Shown here: positions 27,298 to 36,571 of the stretch, piece after piece
How positions within the stretch are numbered: the stretch's first letter is position 1
Layout: every line of letters begins with the position of its first letter
From: Phycisphaeraceae bacterium
GTDB taxonomy: Bacteria; Planctomycetota; Phycisphaerae; Phycisphaerales; UBA1924
Length of the DNA stretch: 64,000 nucleotides
Assembly (NCBI GenBank): GCA_019454185.1
Contig: CP075368.1
Span: 2,521,649-2,585,648, forward strand
Direction of reading: 5' to 3'
Position numbers and translations under genes: made by a program
The notes under the pieces: model-generated
What the model saw: the letters and a program-made list of their open reading frames with translations, nothing else
What the model was told of the DNA's origin: nothing
Database searches by the model: none

Positions 27298-28881
27298 ATG
27301 GCACGCACGTCGCATCGGACTCGCACACGCCTCGCCCGCACGACGCCCCTTGCGCTCGTGCTGCTGTCAGGACTCGCTCCAGCCGCACACGCGCAGCAGG
27401 ATGAAGCCCCGACAACCTCGCTCACGATCTACAGCACCGCGGTCCCGGGCGCGATCCCCGCCTCGATGTACCGCCCGGTGCCCGAATCACTCCAGTTCTT
27501 CTCAGGCAGCCCGAGCGGTCGCTACTACGGCCAGCAGGGCCTCCCCGGCTACGCCGTCGTGCGTCAGGATCGCACCATCAACCTCGCCGAAGGACGCTCC
27601 ATCACCTCTTTCAACGACGTCGCGGCACTCCTGGATCCGACCACCGTCACCTTCACCTCCCTCACCCACCCTGCGGACACCAAGGTCGTCGAGCAGAACT
27701 ACCAGTTCGACCTCGTCAGCACACAGAAAATGCTCGAACGCTTCACGGGCAAGCCCGTCGTCCTCGACGGCAAAGAGGTCACGCTTCTCTCCGCCAACAC
27801 CGGAGGAGGCATCCTCGTCAAAGACGCCGACGGCTCCGTCCGCTGGCAGAACGGCTACGGCGCGATCTCGTTCCCCGGCGTGGCCGACGGCCTGATCACG
27901 CAGCCCACGCTGATCTGGGACATCTACACCACAAAGCCCGGCGACCATCGCACCCGCGTCTCCTACCAGACCGAGGGCATCACGTGGTGGGCCGATTACA
28001 ACGTCGTCTACAGAGAAACCGGAGCGATGAACCAGGGCGAACTCGACATCAACGCCTGGGTCAGCATCCTCAACCAGTCCGGTGCCGACTACCAGAACGC
28101 CTCACTCAAGCTCGTCGCCGGCGATGTCCATCGCGCCCCGCAGGGGGGCGGCGTGCCCGTTCCGATGATGAGCCGACGCGAACTCGCCATGGCCGATGCC
28201 GCCCCCGCAGGTTTCGCCGAGAAATCCTTCTTCGAGTACCACCTCTACACGCTCGGCCGCCCCACCACGATCCCCCAGGCCTCCACCAAGCAGATCGAGC
28301 TCTTCGACGCGCCGCGGAACGTCCCGTGCGAGAAGGTCCTCGTCTACTACGGCGTCGATCAGTCGTGGCGGCCCTACTGGTCCGCCCCCGCGATCGACCG
28401 CGACCTCGGCATCCCCTCGAACACAAAGGTCGATGTCTACCTCACGTTCAAAAACACCAAAGACAACGGCATGGGAATGCCCCTGCCTTCCGGGCGCGTC
28501 CGCGTCTCCAAGACCGACCCCGACGACGGCTCGCTCGAGTTCATCGGCGAGGATGTCATCGACCACACCGCCAAGGACGAAACGATCCTGCTCAAGCTCG
28601 GCAACTCCTTCGACGTCGTCGGCGAACGCCGCAGCATGGATTTCCGCGTCGATCTCTCCCAGAAGTGGATGGACGAAACCATCGAGATCAAGCTCCGCAA
28701 CCGCAAGCAAGAGCCCGTCAAGGTCATCATCAGAGAGTCCATGTACCGCTGGACACAGTGGGACATCACCGAATCATCCCTCCCGTTCGAGAAACAGGAC
28801 TCCCGCACCATCCACATCCCCATCACGCTCAAGGCCGACCAGGAAGCCGTCGTCAGGTACAAGGTCCGCTACACGTGGTGA
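27298..28881 (+). CDS. DUF4139 domain exported protein
   Basis: 527 residues with a signal peptide ending AAHAQQD. Residues ~215-527 match the DUF4139 region, recognised by TRVSYQTEGITWWADYNVVY, NASLKLVAGDVHRAP and the end KADQEAVVRYKVRYTW. Proteins with this domain are exported beta-rich proteins of unknown role, some annotated as mucoidy inhibitors. The N-terminal ~200 residues carry a DUF4140-like position but lack the usual long coiled coil. It follows the VWA gene by 116 bases and precedes the response regulator by 47, so the regulator probably shares its transcript. Confidence 0.87.
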   Translation: MARTSHRTRTRLARTTPLALVLLSGLAPAAHAQQDEAPTTSLTIYSTAVPGAIPASMYRPVPESLQFFSGSPSGRYYGQQGLPGYAVVRQDRTINLAEGRSITSFNDVAALLDPTTVTFTSLTHPADTKVVEQNYQFDLVSTQKMLERFTGKPVVLDGKEVTLLSANTGGGILVKDADGSVRWQNGYGAISFPGVADGLITQPTLIWDIYTTKPGDHRTRVSYQTEGITWWADYNVVYRETGAMNQGELDINAWVSILNQSGADYQNASLKLVAGDVHRAPQGGGVPVPMMSRRELAMADAAPAGFAEKSFFEYHLYTLGRPTTIPQASTKQIELFDAPRNVPCEKVLVYYGVDQSWRPYWSAPAIDRDLGIPSNTKVDVYLTFKNTKDNGMGMPLPSGRVRVSKTDPDDGSLEFIGEDVIDHTAKDETILLKLGNSFDVVGERRSMDFRVDLSQKWMDETIEIKLRNRKQEPVKVIIRESMYRWTQWDITESSLPFEKQDSRTIHIPITLKADQEAVVRYKVRYTW

Positions 28882-28928
28882 CCCCGCACGACCGATGAAC
28901 CAGTGCGCCGCAGGCGCAAGGAACACCC

Positions 28929-29665
<737 letters not shown>

Positions 29666-29669
<4 letters not shown>

Positions 29670-31639
29670 GCAACGCCTCACGCATCACCCTTCTCGTCTT
29701 TCTCGCGAGCGTCGCGGCTGTCCTCGCCCTGCTCGGATACGTCACCGCCCGCATGCTCGACCTTGAGCGACAGGAACTGCACGCCAAGTTCGATGCACGA
29801 CGCCAGGAAGACCTCCGCCTCGCCCTCTGGCGCATGGACTCCGTGCTCTCCCCCATCATCGCCCAGGAAGCCGCACGCCCCTACTTCCACTATCTCTCCT
29901 ACTACCCGGAACAGCGCGCCTTCACAAGAGTCTGGGAGCCCGTGCTCCCCGGCGAGGTCATCGTCCCCTCTCCGCTCGTCGAAGGCACACCCCCCTTCGT
30001 CCTTCTGCACTTCCAGCTCGGCCCGATGGGCGCGGTCTACTCGCCGCAGGTCCCGCAAGGCAACGATCGTGACCTCGCCGAGTCAGAGCCGGGCGGCCCG
30101 GAGCGGATCGAACGCTACGAGAAACTGCTCGCTCGCCTCGGGCGCTTCGCGTCCCTCGATCCTCCCGATCAACAAACCCCCATCGACGCGGACTCCGCAG
30201 AAACAGCCGCAACCGCAACCGAGGCAAACCAGCGCGCACTCCGCGACAATGCCTCCACACCCCAGGCAAGGCAGGAGCAGGCCTCATCCGAACTCGCCGA
30301 GCGCGAATACGCCTATCGAAAGGACGCCGCGGACATCGCGTCCTCAACCGCCGCCGTCACCCCTCAGATCGCCCGCGCCCCGCCCCGCAGCGAATCAAGA
30401 AACCCGCCCCCCGCCGACGACGATGATCTCTTTGCCGGGCTTGCCGAGCCCGATCTTGAGAACATCAAGCTCACCGCGCCCGCCTCGATCATCTCCCCAC
30501 CGCGCACCAGCCGCGCCACGCCCGGCGTCCGAGCCGCTCTCACCCAGTCTCGCTTCGTCCCCCGCTGGCGAACCAACCCCGCGACCGGCGAGCCCGAATT
30601 GATCTTCTGGCGCACCGTCCGCGCCGATCACGCCTTCACCGTCCAGGGCTTCTGGATCGATTGGCCCGCGCTCCGCGATCACCTCCTCACACGGATCGAG
30701 GATGTGCTCCCCGGAGCCATGCTCGAACCAGTCACGGACACCCGCGCTTCAAGGGGCGAGATCTCCTCGAGACTCCTCGCCACGATCCCCGCCATGCTCG
30801 TCCCGCCTCCGACGCAGCCGCCCCCCATCCCCCTCATCACGCCCCCTCACGTCACGCTCGGGCTCGCCTGGCTCGCAACACTCGGCGCCATCGCAACCGT
30901 CGGGCTCTCGCTCCGTGCATCAATCTCGCTCGGCGAACGCCGCGGCAGATTCGTCTCCGCCGTCACCCACGAACTCCGCACACCCCTCACCACCTTCTGC
31001 CTCTACAGCCAGATGCTCGCCGACGGCATGGTCACCGATGACGCCTCTCGCGCCGAGTACCTCCAGACCCTCAAGCACGAATCCACCCGCCTCCAGCGCA
31101 TCGTCGAGAACGTCCTCGACTTTGCTCGCCTCGGCCGCGCTCGCGCAAACGCCTCGACACATACACCCTCAACGACCCTGCAGCAGATCCTCGACCATGT
31201 CCTGCCGACACTCAGACAACGCGTCGAGCAGTCGGGCATGACCCTCGAACTGGAGATCAAGGACGAGGTCCTAAGCACAACCGCCGCGATCTCCAGCGAC
31301 GCCGCCGCCCGTGTCCTCGTCAACCTCGTCGATAACGCCTGCAAATACGCCTCCGATGCCGACGACAAACGCATCACGCTCTCGGCCCAAAGGGCAGGCG
31401 CTCGACTCCTCCTCACTGTCGCTGATCGCGGCCCGGGTGTCCCCCCTGCCGAACGCCGACGGATCTTCAACGCCTTCGCTCGCGGGAAGCAACATGAAAC
31501 CAGCGCGGCCCAGGGCCTCGGACTAGGGCTTTCCCTTGCTCGCACGATCGCCCGCCAGCACGGCGGAGAACTCGTCATCGAGAAAGCCACGCACCCAGGT
31601 GCCGCTTTCACACTCGATGTCCCAACTCTGGCCACCTGA
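29666..31639 (+). CDS. sensor histidine kinase with large extracytoplasmic region
   Basis: 657 residues from a GTG that overlaps the regulator stop as GTGA. Helix 1 is at about 7-30 and helix 2 at about 396-416, leaving a periplasmic region of ~365 residues, much larger than usual. The middle of that region (about 165-285) is low-complexity (Ala, Pro, Gln, Asp, including PPPADDDDLF), between two compact parts. HisKA has His435 in SAVTHELRTPL; the HATPase domain shows NLVDNACKYA (N box), DRGPGVP (G1) and GLGLGLSLA (G2). There is no clear HAMP domain. It probably senses a state of the cell envelope. Confidence 0.94.
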
Positions 31640-31712
31640 GGCCTCGATTGGCGATCGGTGTACCTAACAGAATAATGAAATCAAAACCGCCCACTTTCGG
31701 GCAATATTTTTC

Positions 31713-31740
31713 TTGCGGCGGGCCTTGCGCCTGATATGCT
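31713..31740 (+). promoter_or_regulatory. candidate promoter of the PEP-CTERM-like gene
   Basis: TTGCGG (31713-31718), a 16-base spacer and TATGCT (31735-31740) would start transcription near 31747 and give a leader of about 180 bases. The match to consensus is moderate. Confidence 0.4.
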
Positions 31741-31746
31741 TCACCT

Positions 31747-31927
31747 GTCGGGCGTGAGACACCCGACGCTCCGAGTCATAGAGAGAGTGACAGTCAGACA
31801 ACCAGAGACATGAAGAGAGAGATGAAGGTTGGTCGCCGAAAGAGAGAGCGGCGTTCCAATCGAGCGGGTGGCGTAATCGCCCGCTTCGCTGATTGAGAGA
31901 GTTGTTCAGACGTAGGAGGTTTGTTCA
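31747..31927 (+). promoter_or_regulatory. long structured leader with regularly placed GA tracts
   Basis: The leader contains GTCGGG...CCCGAC (31748-31766), four GAGAGAG/AGAGAGA tracts near 31781, 31814, 31841 and 31894, and a stem with CAATC...GATTG and AGCGGG...CCCGCT (31857-31895). A 28-codon reading frame rich in Arg and Lys (31810-31896) crosses it. The last element is AGGAGG (31915-31920), the ribosome binding site for the gene at 31928. No known riboswitch family was recognised. Confidence 0.45.
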
Positions 31928-32617
31928 ATGCGTTCTATCTGTACAGGTGCAGTGCTTTCCGCTGCCGCAATGTTCGGCGGCACCGCCACCGCAGGAACCG
32001 TCGCCACCGTCATCATCGAGGGTCAGTCATACGAGATGGCATCCTTCATGGTCGATGGGCAGTTCCGTCTTGTTCCGGCCGTCTACACCTTCGGATCCAC
32101 CACCGTCGAAGCGCTCGAGACCCCTCGTGACGTGTCGGCTTCGATGGCCTATGGCATCGCCGTGACCGACTTCGGCGCACCCTCCTCCTTCTCCTTCTCC
32201 TTCTCAATGCCGATCACGCTTGATCCCGGTGCAACATCGATCAGCTCCTCCATCGTTGGCGGCATGACCGACTTCACCGGCAACGGCGTCGGCGTCTTCA
32301 CCACCGGCGGCAACGCCACCCTCCAGCGCTCCCACGTCAGCATGCCCGACTTCAACCTCGGCGTCGACGTCGGAGGCGATCAGTCCTACGGCCCCGGCCT
32401 CGCCGGCTCGAACTACACCTACGGCCCCGTCGCCACCGGCCCCGTCGTTGGCCCGGACCTCTCCGGCTACGGCACGCTGACCATGTACCTCGACTTCGCC
32501 GCCTCCGGCGATGGCGATGTGATCGTCCTCACGGGCTTCACCGAGATCATCGTCCCCGCGCCGGCCTCACTCGCGCTCCTCGGCGGTCTGGGCCTCATCG
32601 CCCGTCGTCGCCGCTGA
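31928..32617 (+). CDS. exported protein with PEP-CTERM-like sorting tail
   Basis: 229 residues. Signal peptide MRSICTGAVLSAAAMFGGTATAG, then a Gly/Ser/Thr/Val-rich beta-type body with few charged residues, typical of secreted matrix or surface proteins. The C-terminus is IVPAPASLALLGGLGLIA then RRRR: PAP motif, membrane helix and Arg cluster. AGGAGG upstream supports the start. It has a perfect 12-bp terminator. I do not recognise the body. Its compact, strongly controlled transcription unit (long leader, strong ribosome binding site, strong terminator) suggests high expression. Confidence 0.82.
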   Translation: MRSICTGAVLSAAAMFGGTATAGTVATVIIEGQSYEMASFMVDGQFRLVPAVYTFGSTTVEALETPRDVSASMAYGIAVTDFGAPSSFSFSFSMPITLDPGATSISSSIVGGMTDFTGNGVGVFTTGGNATLQRSHVSMPDFNLGVDVGGDQSYGPGLAGSNYTYGPVATGPVVGPDLSGYGTLTMYLDFAASGDGDVIVLTGFTEIIVPAPASLALLGGLGLIARRRR

Positions 32618-32648
32618 TCCAGCCGCGCAGTCAACAAAGGTCTACTCC

Positions 32649-32685
32649 AGGCCTCCGTCCCCTCCGGACGGAGGCCTTTCGTTTT
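32649..32685 (+). terminator. rho-independent terminator
   Basis: AGGCCTCCGTCC (32649-32660) pairs perfectly with GGACGGAGGCCT (32666-32677) over a 5-base loop, followed by TTCGTTTT. It ends the PEP-CTERM-like gene. Confidence 0.92.
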
Positions 32686-32749
32686 GCGCACGACGGCACC
32701 CGGCTCAGAACTTCGATCGCTCTCGCACACGATTCAACCCGAAACTGGT

Positions 32750-33376
32750 TCAACGCGCAGCGAACGCCGCCGCCACGATCTGCTCCGCCGTCTGAAGCGT
32801 GGAATCACGCCCCGTCGCCCGGTCGACCATGCGCTCGGCATCCGCCCTGGATTCTCCCAGCGCAACCAGCGTCGCGATCGCCTCAGCAACAGGGCCAGAT
32901 GCAGGAGCCGCCGCACGGGGCTTGATCTCAACCCCCTCGTAACTCACGAACCCATCCACCTTCCCCGACAGCTCCGCGATCACGGTCTCCGCCATGCGCT
33001 TCCCGATCTCAGGCAACGCCTGAAGCGCCTTGGCGTCCCGCTCCGCGATCGACCGCGCGAACGCACCCGGCTCGATAGCCAATGCCTTCAACGCCTTGCG
33101 ATTCCCCATCCCCTTCACCGTCGTCAGAAGCTCATAGAACCGACGGTCGTGGATCGTGGCAAACCCCACAACCCGCGGCACAAACGACGCCCCCTGACCC
33201 TGGCCCTCCAGATACTCCAGCGTCACCAATTCGATCTCACGCCCGACCGACGCGCCGAGCCGTTCCGACAGAAACGCCGGCACCAGCACCTCGTAGGTCA
33301 ACCCGATCCCGGGGAGCGCAACAAGTACGCTCAACCCTTCCACCGCCTCCAAGCGACCGCTGATCTTCCTGATCAT
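32750..33376 (-). CDS. ruvA: Holliday junction branch migration protein RuvA
   Basis: 208 residues from the ATG at 33376, giving the family start MIRKISGRLEAVEG. The OB-fold domain I is at 1-65, and domain II has the helix-hairpin-helix motifs LTTVKGMGNRKALKAL and LQALPEIGKRMAETVI. Domain III at the end (VAEAIATLVALGESRADAERMV) is the RuvB-binding part. RuvA binds four-way junctions as a tetramer and loads the RuvB motor. ruvB and ruvC are not in this window. It is divergent from the CapD-like gene, 123 bases away. Confidence 0.95.
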   Translation of the reverse strand: MIRKISGRLEAVEGLSVLVALPGIGLTYEVLVPAFLSERLGASVGREIELVTLEYLEGQGQGASFVPRVVGFATIHDRRFYELLTTVKGMGNRKALKALAIEPGAFARSIAERDAKALQALPEIGKRMAETVIAELSGKVDGFVSYEGVEIKPRAAAPASGPVAEAIATLVALGESRADAERMVDRATGRDSTLQTAEQIVAAAFAAR

Positions 33377-33499
33377 GCTGCGAGCATAGCGTCCTCTCGC
33401 CGATCGCAGGGAATTGGGCTCTCGGCTCAGTCCCAGGCGGGCGTGTGCCGATAACTCCGGATGCGGCCCCACCCCCCGGCCGCCCTGCCGGAGGCCACG

Positions 33500-35080
33500 A
33501 TGTCCACGCTCTCATCCCATCCCGAGCCCGCCAGACCCGCCTCACGCCTCCGCCTGACCCCCGCGGTCGCCGGCGAAGTCGCTCGTCCGCTCATCATCGG
33601 CACCGACCAAGCCGTCTCGGAACTCTGCGCCCAGATGATCGCCCTGAGCGACCTCCCCCAACCCACAGGGCTTGGTGAATCAGAGCTGCCGCGACTCGCC
33701 CAGACGCTCGCCGAGATGAAGCCCGATGGCGCGATCCTGACCTGCGAGCCGGACGAGACGCACAGATTCGCCGAAGCGGTCCGCCTCCTCGTGCAACACG
33801 CCGTCCCGGTCGCTACCACCGCGCCGCTACGGTCCCTGCTCCCATTCGCGCCCGCCCGCCACGGCACCGCCGACGGCTCGCGCGTCTACGTCGCCCCCGG
33901 CTCCGCGTGGTCCTCCGCCAGAATCGACCTCGCATCGCTCATCAACCGCGAGCCGCGCCCCATCGATCGCGCCGCCGTCTCTGGTCTCCTCAAGGGAAGA
34001 CGCGTCCTGATCACGGGCGCAGGCGGCTCGATCGGCTCAGAACTCGCTCGCATCGCCGCGTCCTTCGAGCCCTCATGCATCGCCCTCATGGAGCGATCAG
34101 AAAACGCCCTCTTCGAGATCGATCGACAACTCGGCTCGTCCTTCCGCTCAGTCCCCCGCCGCGCCGTGCTCCACGATGTCGTCGATGCGGAACGAACACT
34201 CAAACTTGTCAGAGAACTCAGGCCCGATGTCGTCTTCCACGCCGCGGCACACAAGCACGTCCCGCTGATGGAAGACCACCCCGCACACGCCGTCACCAAT
34301 AACTTCTTCGGCACCAAGTCCATCGCCGACGCCTCCCTCGCCGCCGGCGCGGAGCGCTTCGTCCTCATCTCCTCCGACAAGGCCGTGAACCCAACCTCGG
34401 TCATGGGCGCGACCAAGCGCCTCGCCGAGATCTACGTCCAGGCCCTCCACCGAGACTCGCGCGCAACACCGGCATCCACCCCTCGCACACGATTCTCCAT
34501 GGTCCGGTTCGGAAACGTCCTCGGCTCTTCGTGCAGCGTGGTGCCGATCTGGTCCGCCCAGCTCGTGGATGGCGGGCCCCTCACCGTCACCGACACCCGC
34601 ATGACACGCTACTTCATGACCATCCACGAAGCCGCTGGGCTCGTCATCCAGGCCGCGTCGATCGACGACCCCTCTCCCACCGCCCCCGTCTATGTCCTCG
34701 ACATGGGCGATCCGATCCGTATCCTCGATCTGGCTCGGCGCTTCCTCGACGCACACGGCTACGCCGCCAGACTCGTCGATCGCGATGGAAACCTCGTCCT
34801 CGACCCCGACGCCCCCGACGAGACAGGGCGCATCGCCCAGCGCATCGATATCCTGATCAGCGGCATCCGCCCCGGCGAAAAGCTGCACGAGGAGCTCGCC
34901 TACGCCGCAGAGAACCTCAGACCAACCCCCTACGAGGGCATCGACGCCTGGGCCGGTACTCCCTGCACCAACTCCATCCCCTCGCTCGTCGCAGACCTCT
35001 CTCATGCCCGCCACGCCGAATCCCCTGATGCGGCGATCTCCACGATCAGGCGGCTCGTTCCGGAAATGAACCGAACATAA
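33500..35080 (+). CDS. CapD/FlaA1-like nucleotide-sugar 4,6- or 5-epimerase/dehydratase
   Basis: 526 residues from the ATG at 33500. After ~150 residues of non-conserved N-terminus there is a Rossmann domain with TGAGGSIGSELARI, HAAAHKHVPLMEDHP, FVLISSDKAVNPTSVMGATKRLAE and FSMVRFGNVLGS, the hallmarks of the polysaccharide-biosynthesis NDP-sugar dehydratase family (CapD, FlaA1, PglF). The usual N-terminal membrane helices of the long form are missing; the region instead resembles a soluble extra domain. It probably modifies UDP-GlcNAc in the cytoplasm for surface glycan synthesis. It is a single gene without glycosyltransferase neighbours. Confidence 0.88.
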   Translation: MSTLSSHPEPARPASRLRLTPAVAGEVARPLIIGTDQAVSELCAQMIALSDLPQPTGLGESELPRLAQTLAEMKPDGAILTCEPDETHRFAEAVRLLVQHAVPVATTAPLRSLLPFAPARHGTADGSRVYVAPGSAWSSARIDLASLINREPRPIDRAAVSGLLKGRRVLITGAGGSIGSELARIAASFEPSCIALMERSENALFEIDRQLGSSFRSVPRRAVLHDVVDAERTLKLVRELRPDVVFHAAAHKHVPLMEDHPAHAVTNNFFGTKSIADASLAAGAERFVLISSDKAVNPTSVMGATKRLAEIYVQALHRDSRATPASTPRTRFSMVRFGNVLGSSCSVVPIWSAQLVDGGPLTVTDTRMTRYFMTIHEAAGLVIQAASIDDPSPTAPVYVLDMGDPIRILDLARRFLDAHGYAARLVDRDGNLVLDPDAPDETGRIAQRIDILISGIRPGEKLHEELAYAAENLRPTPYEGIDAWAGTPCTNSIPSLVADLSHARHAESPDAAISTIRRLVPEMNRT

Positions 35081-35253
35081 GGCCTCAGTTTATCGGGACA
35101 ACATCCATTCTTGTGGATAACTTCACGCAGACCAATCGGGTAACTTGATTGCGTCTGTGCGGGCCGGACAATCACGTCTTGGAGTCGGCTTCCTCGTGGG
35201 AGTGCGGCACCCGGCGATCGAATTCCGAAGAATGGGGAGGTGAGACCCAACCC

Positions 35254-35580
35254 ATGATCAGCACTGAACGCCAACGAATGCTCCTTGAGACCGTCACGGC
35301 CCGAGACGAGGCCCACCACTTTCTCCGCGCCCTCGAAGACGCCAAGGTGCGCTCCGAGAAGCACCTCGCGGAGATCGGCCAGCCGGACCACCTCAAAGCC
35401 GTCACCGGCAAGTCCGCGATGGACAACGCCATCGCCTCCACCCGGCGGCTCATCGAGACCTATGACCGTGTGCTCGGCGAACTGAAAGCCAACCTCTGCG
35501 ATGAGGATCTCGCGCTCCTCGCTCCGCCAGCCGACCCGTCCATGCACGCCTCCGCGCGTGTCACTGTGACAACCGCCTGA
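35254..35580 (+). CDS. small helical protein, unknown
   Basis: 108 residues from the ATG at 35254, which has GGGGAGG upstream. The sequence is charged and helical with coiled-coil character (RQRMLLETVTARDEAHHFLRAL and NAIASTRRLIETYDRVLGEL). No family is recognised. It lies between the CapD-like gene and dut on the same strand; its gap to dut is 92 bases. The strong ribosome binding site supports a real gene. Confidence 0.6.
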   Translation: MISTERQRMLLETVTARDEAHHFLRALEDAKVRSEKHLAEIGQPDHLKAVTGKSAMDNAIASTRRLIETYDRVLGELKANLCDEDLALLAPPADPSMHASARVTVTTA

Positions 35581-35672
35581 GCGAGCGGCAAGCGCCCGAG
35601 CCCCGCCCGGAAGGTTCCCCACGCGCCAGCACTCCCCGGCAAACCGTTCGTGCCGCACCTACCTTCGTCGGC

Positions 35673-36158
35673 ATGAACCAGCACGGCACGTCCCGACCGA
35701 CCGACACAACCGACTCTCCAACCATGCGTGTCCGCAAGTTGTCGCACGAAGCGGTCCTGCCGCAGTACAAGTCCGAGGGTGCCGCCGGAATGGACCTCGC
35801 CGCGTGCCTCCCCGAAGGACCGCTCACCATCCCCGCCGGCTCCATCGCGCGCGTCCCGACCGGAATCGCCATCGCCATCGAGAGCGGCTACGAAGGTCAG
35901 GTGCGCCCCCGCTCGGGACTCGCTTCCAACCACGGCGTCACACTCCCCAACACCCCGGGAACGATCGATTCGGACTATCGGGGCGAGGTGCAGGTCCCGC
36001 TCATCAATCTCGGACGCGAGCCGTTCATCATCGAGCACGGCATGCGCATCGCGCAACTCGTCATCGCGCCGGTCGTCCGCGTGCGCATCACTGAGTCCGA
36101 TGAGCTCGACCAGACCGAACGCGGCAGCGCGGGCTTCGGATCCACAGGCGTTCATTGA
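35673..36158 (+). CDS. dut: dUTP diphosphatase (dUTPase)
   Basis: 161 residues. All five trimeric dUTPase motifs are present in order: GMDLAA, RPRSGLA, GTIDSDYRGE with the catalytic Asp, MRIAQLVIAP and the C-terminal lid RGSAGFGSTG. It hydrolyses dUTP to dUMP and pyrophosphate, limiting uracil in DNA and feeding thymidylate synthesis. The ATG at 35673 gives an extra 17 residues before the family start; the ATG at 35724 is possible. It is followed by the candidate ncRNA on the other strand. Confidence 0.95.
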   Translation: MNQHGTSRPTDTTDSPTMRVRKLSHEAVLPQYKSEGAAGMDLAACLPEGPLTIPAGSIARVPTGIAIAIESGYEGQVRPRSGLASNHGVTLPNTPGTIDSDYRGEVQVPLINLGREPFIIEHGMRIAQLVIAPVVRVRITESDELDQTERGSAGFGSTGVH

Positions 36159-36192
36159 GCACGAATCCGCGACGAATTCACATCACACGCGT

Positions 36193-36342
36193 GCGCAAAA
36201 ACCAGCCCCGCCTTGCGACGGGGCTGGCTGCTGAGGACGCATGGCCCACACGGGCCTCGCCAGGGGGCTGCTGATACCCATGGCGAAACTGCGTCCTGGG
36301 AGGATCTGGGTCGCGCTCGGAAGCAAAGCACTCCAATCGAGG
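36193..36342 (-). ncRNA. candidate structured small RNA, about 150 nt
   Basis: A perfect TATAAT (36354-36349) on the minus strand would start transcription near 36342; the weak -35 candidate is TGGCAG 17 bases away. The transcript would end at a terminator: CCAGCCCC/GGGGCTGG (36227-36220 with 36209-36202), then TTTTT. Between them, AGGACGCA and TGCGTCCT (36297-36290 and 36241-36234) form an 8-bp stem that encloses a GCCA/TGGC stem and a GGCCC/GGGCC hairpin. No reading frame here is convincing. It lacks the conserved SRP, 6S, tmRNA and RNase P signatures that I know. TCAGCAGCC occurs twice and ATCCTCCC could pair with ribosome binding sites. Confidence 0.6.
36196..36227 (-). terminator. rho-independent terminator of the candidate small RNA
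   Basis: An 8-bp GC-rich stem with an 10-base loop followed on the minus strand by TTTTTG. On the plus strand there is no T-run, so it does not serve dut. Confidence 0.8.
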
Positions 36343-36571
36343 CGGTTCATTATACAAGCGATCAACGGCAACTGCCAGCGCACGGATGCACACGCCACGC
36401 TGTTCGCCGGATCTGAGTGGACTTTCCAATGCCACACACCAGCATCGTCCTATATCTCGTGGCACGCACGGACAATCACTGGAAATGGGCGATGCGCCAC
36501 ACATCGATGCGAACAAAGGTTCGGTGATCTGAGCAGCTTCGCGTGACGTGAACCACCACGCGCTGCCACAT

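Noticed and set aside
32750..33472. Longer RuvA start at 33472
   Set aside because: The added 32 residues overlap the divergent promoter region and precede the conserved MIRKISGRLE start.
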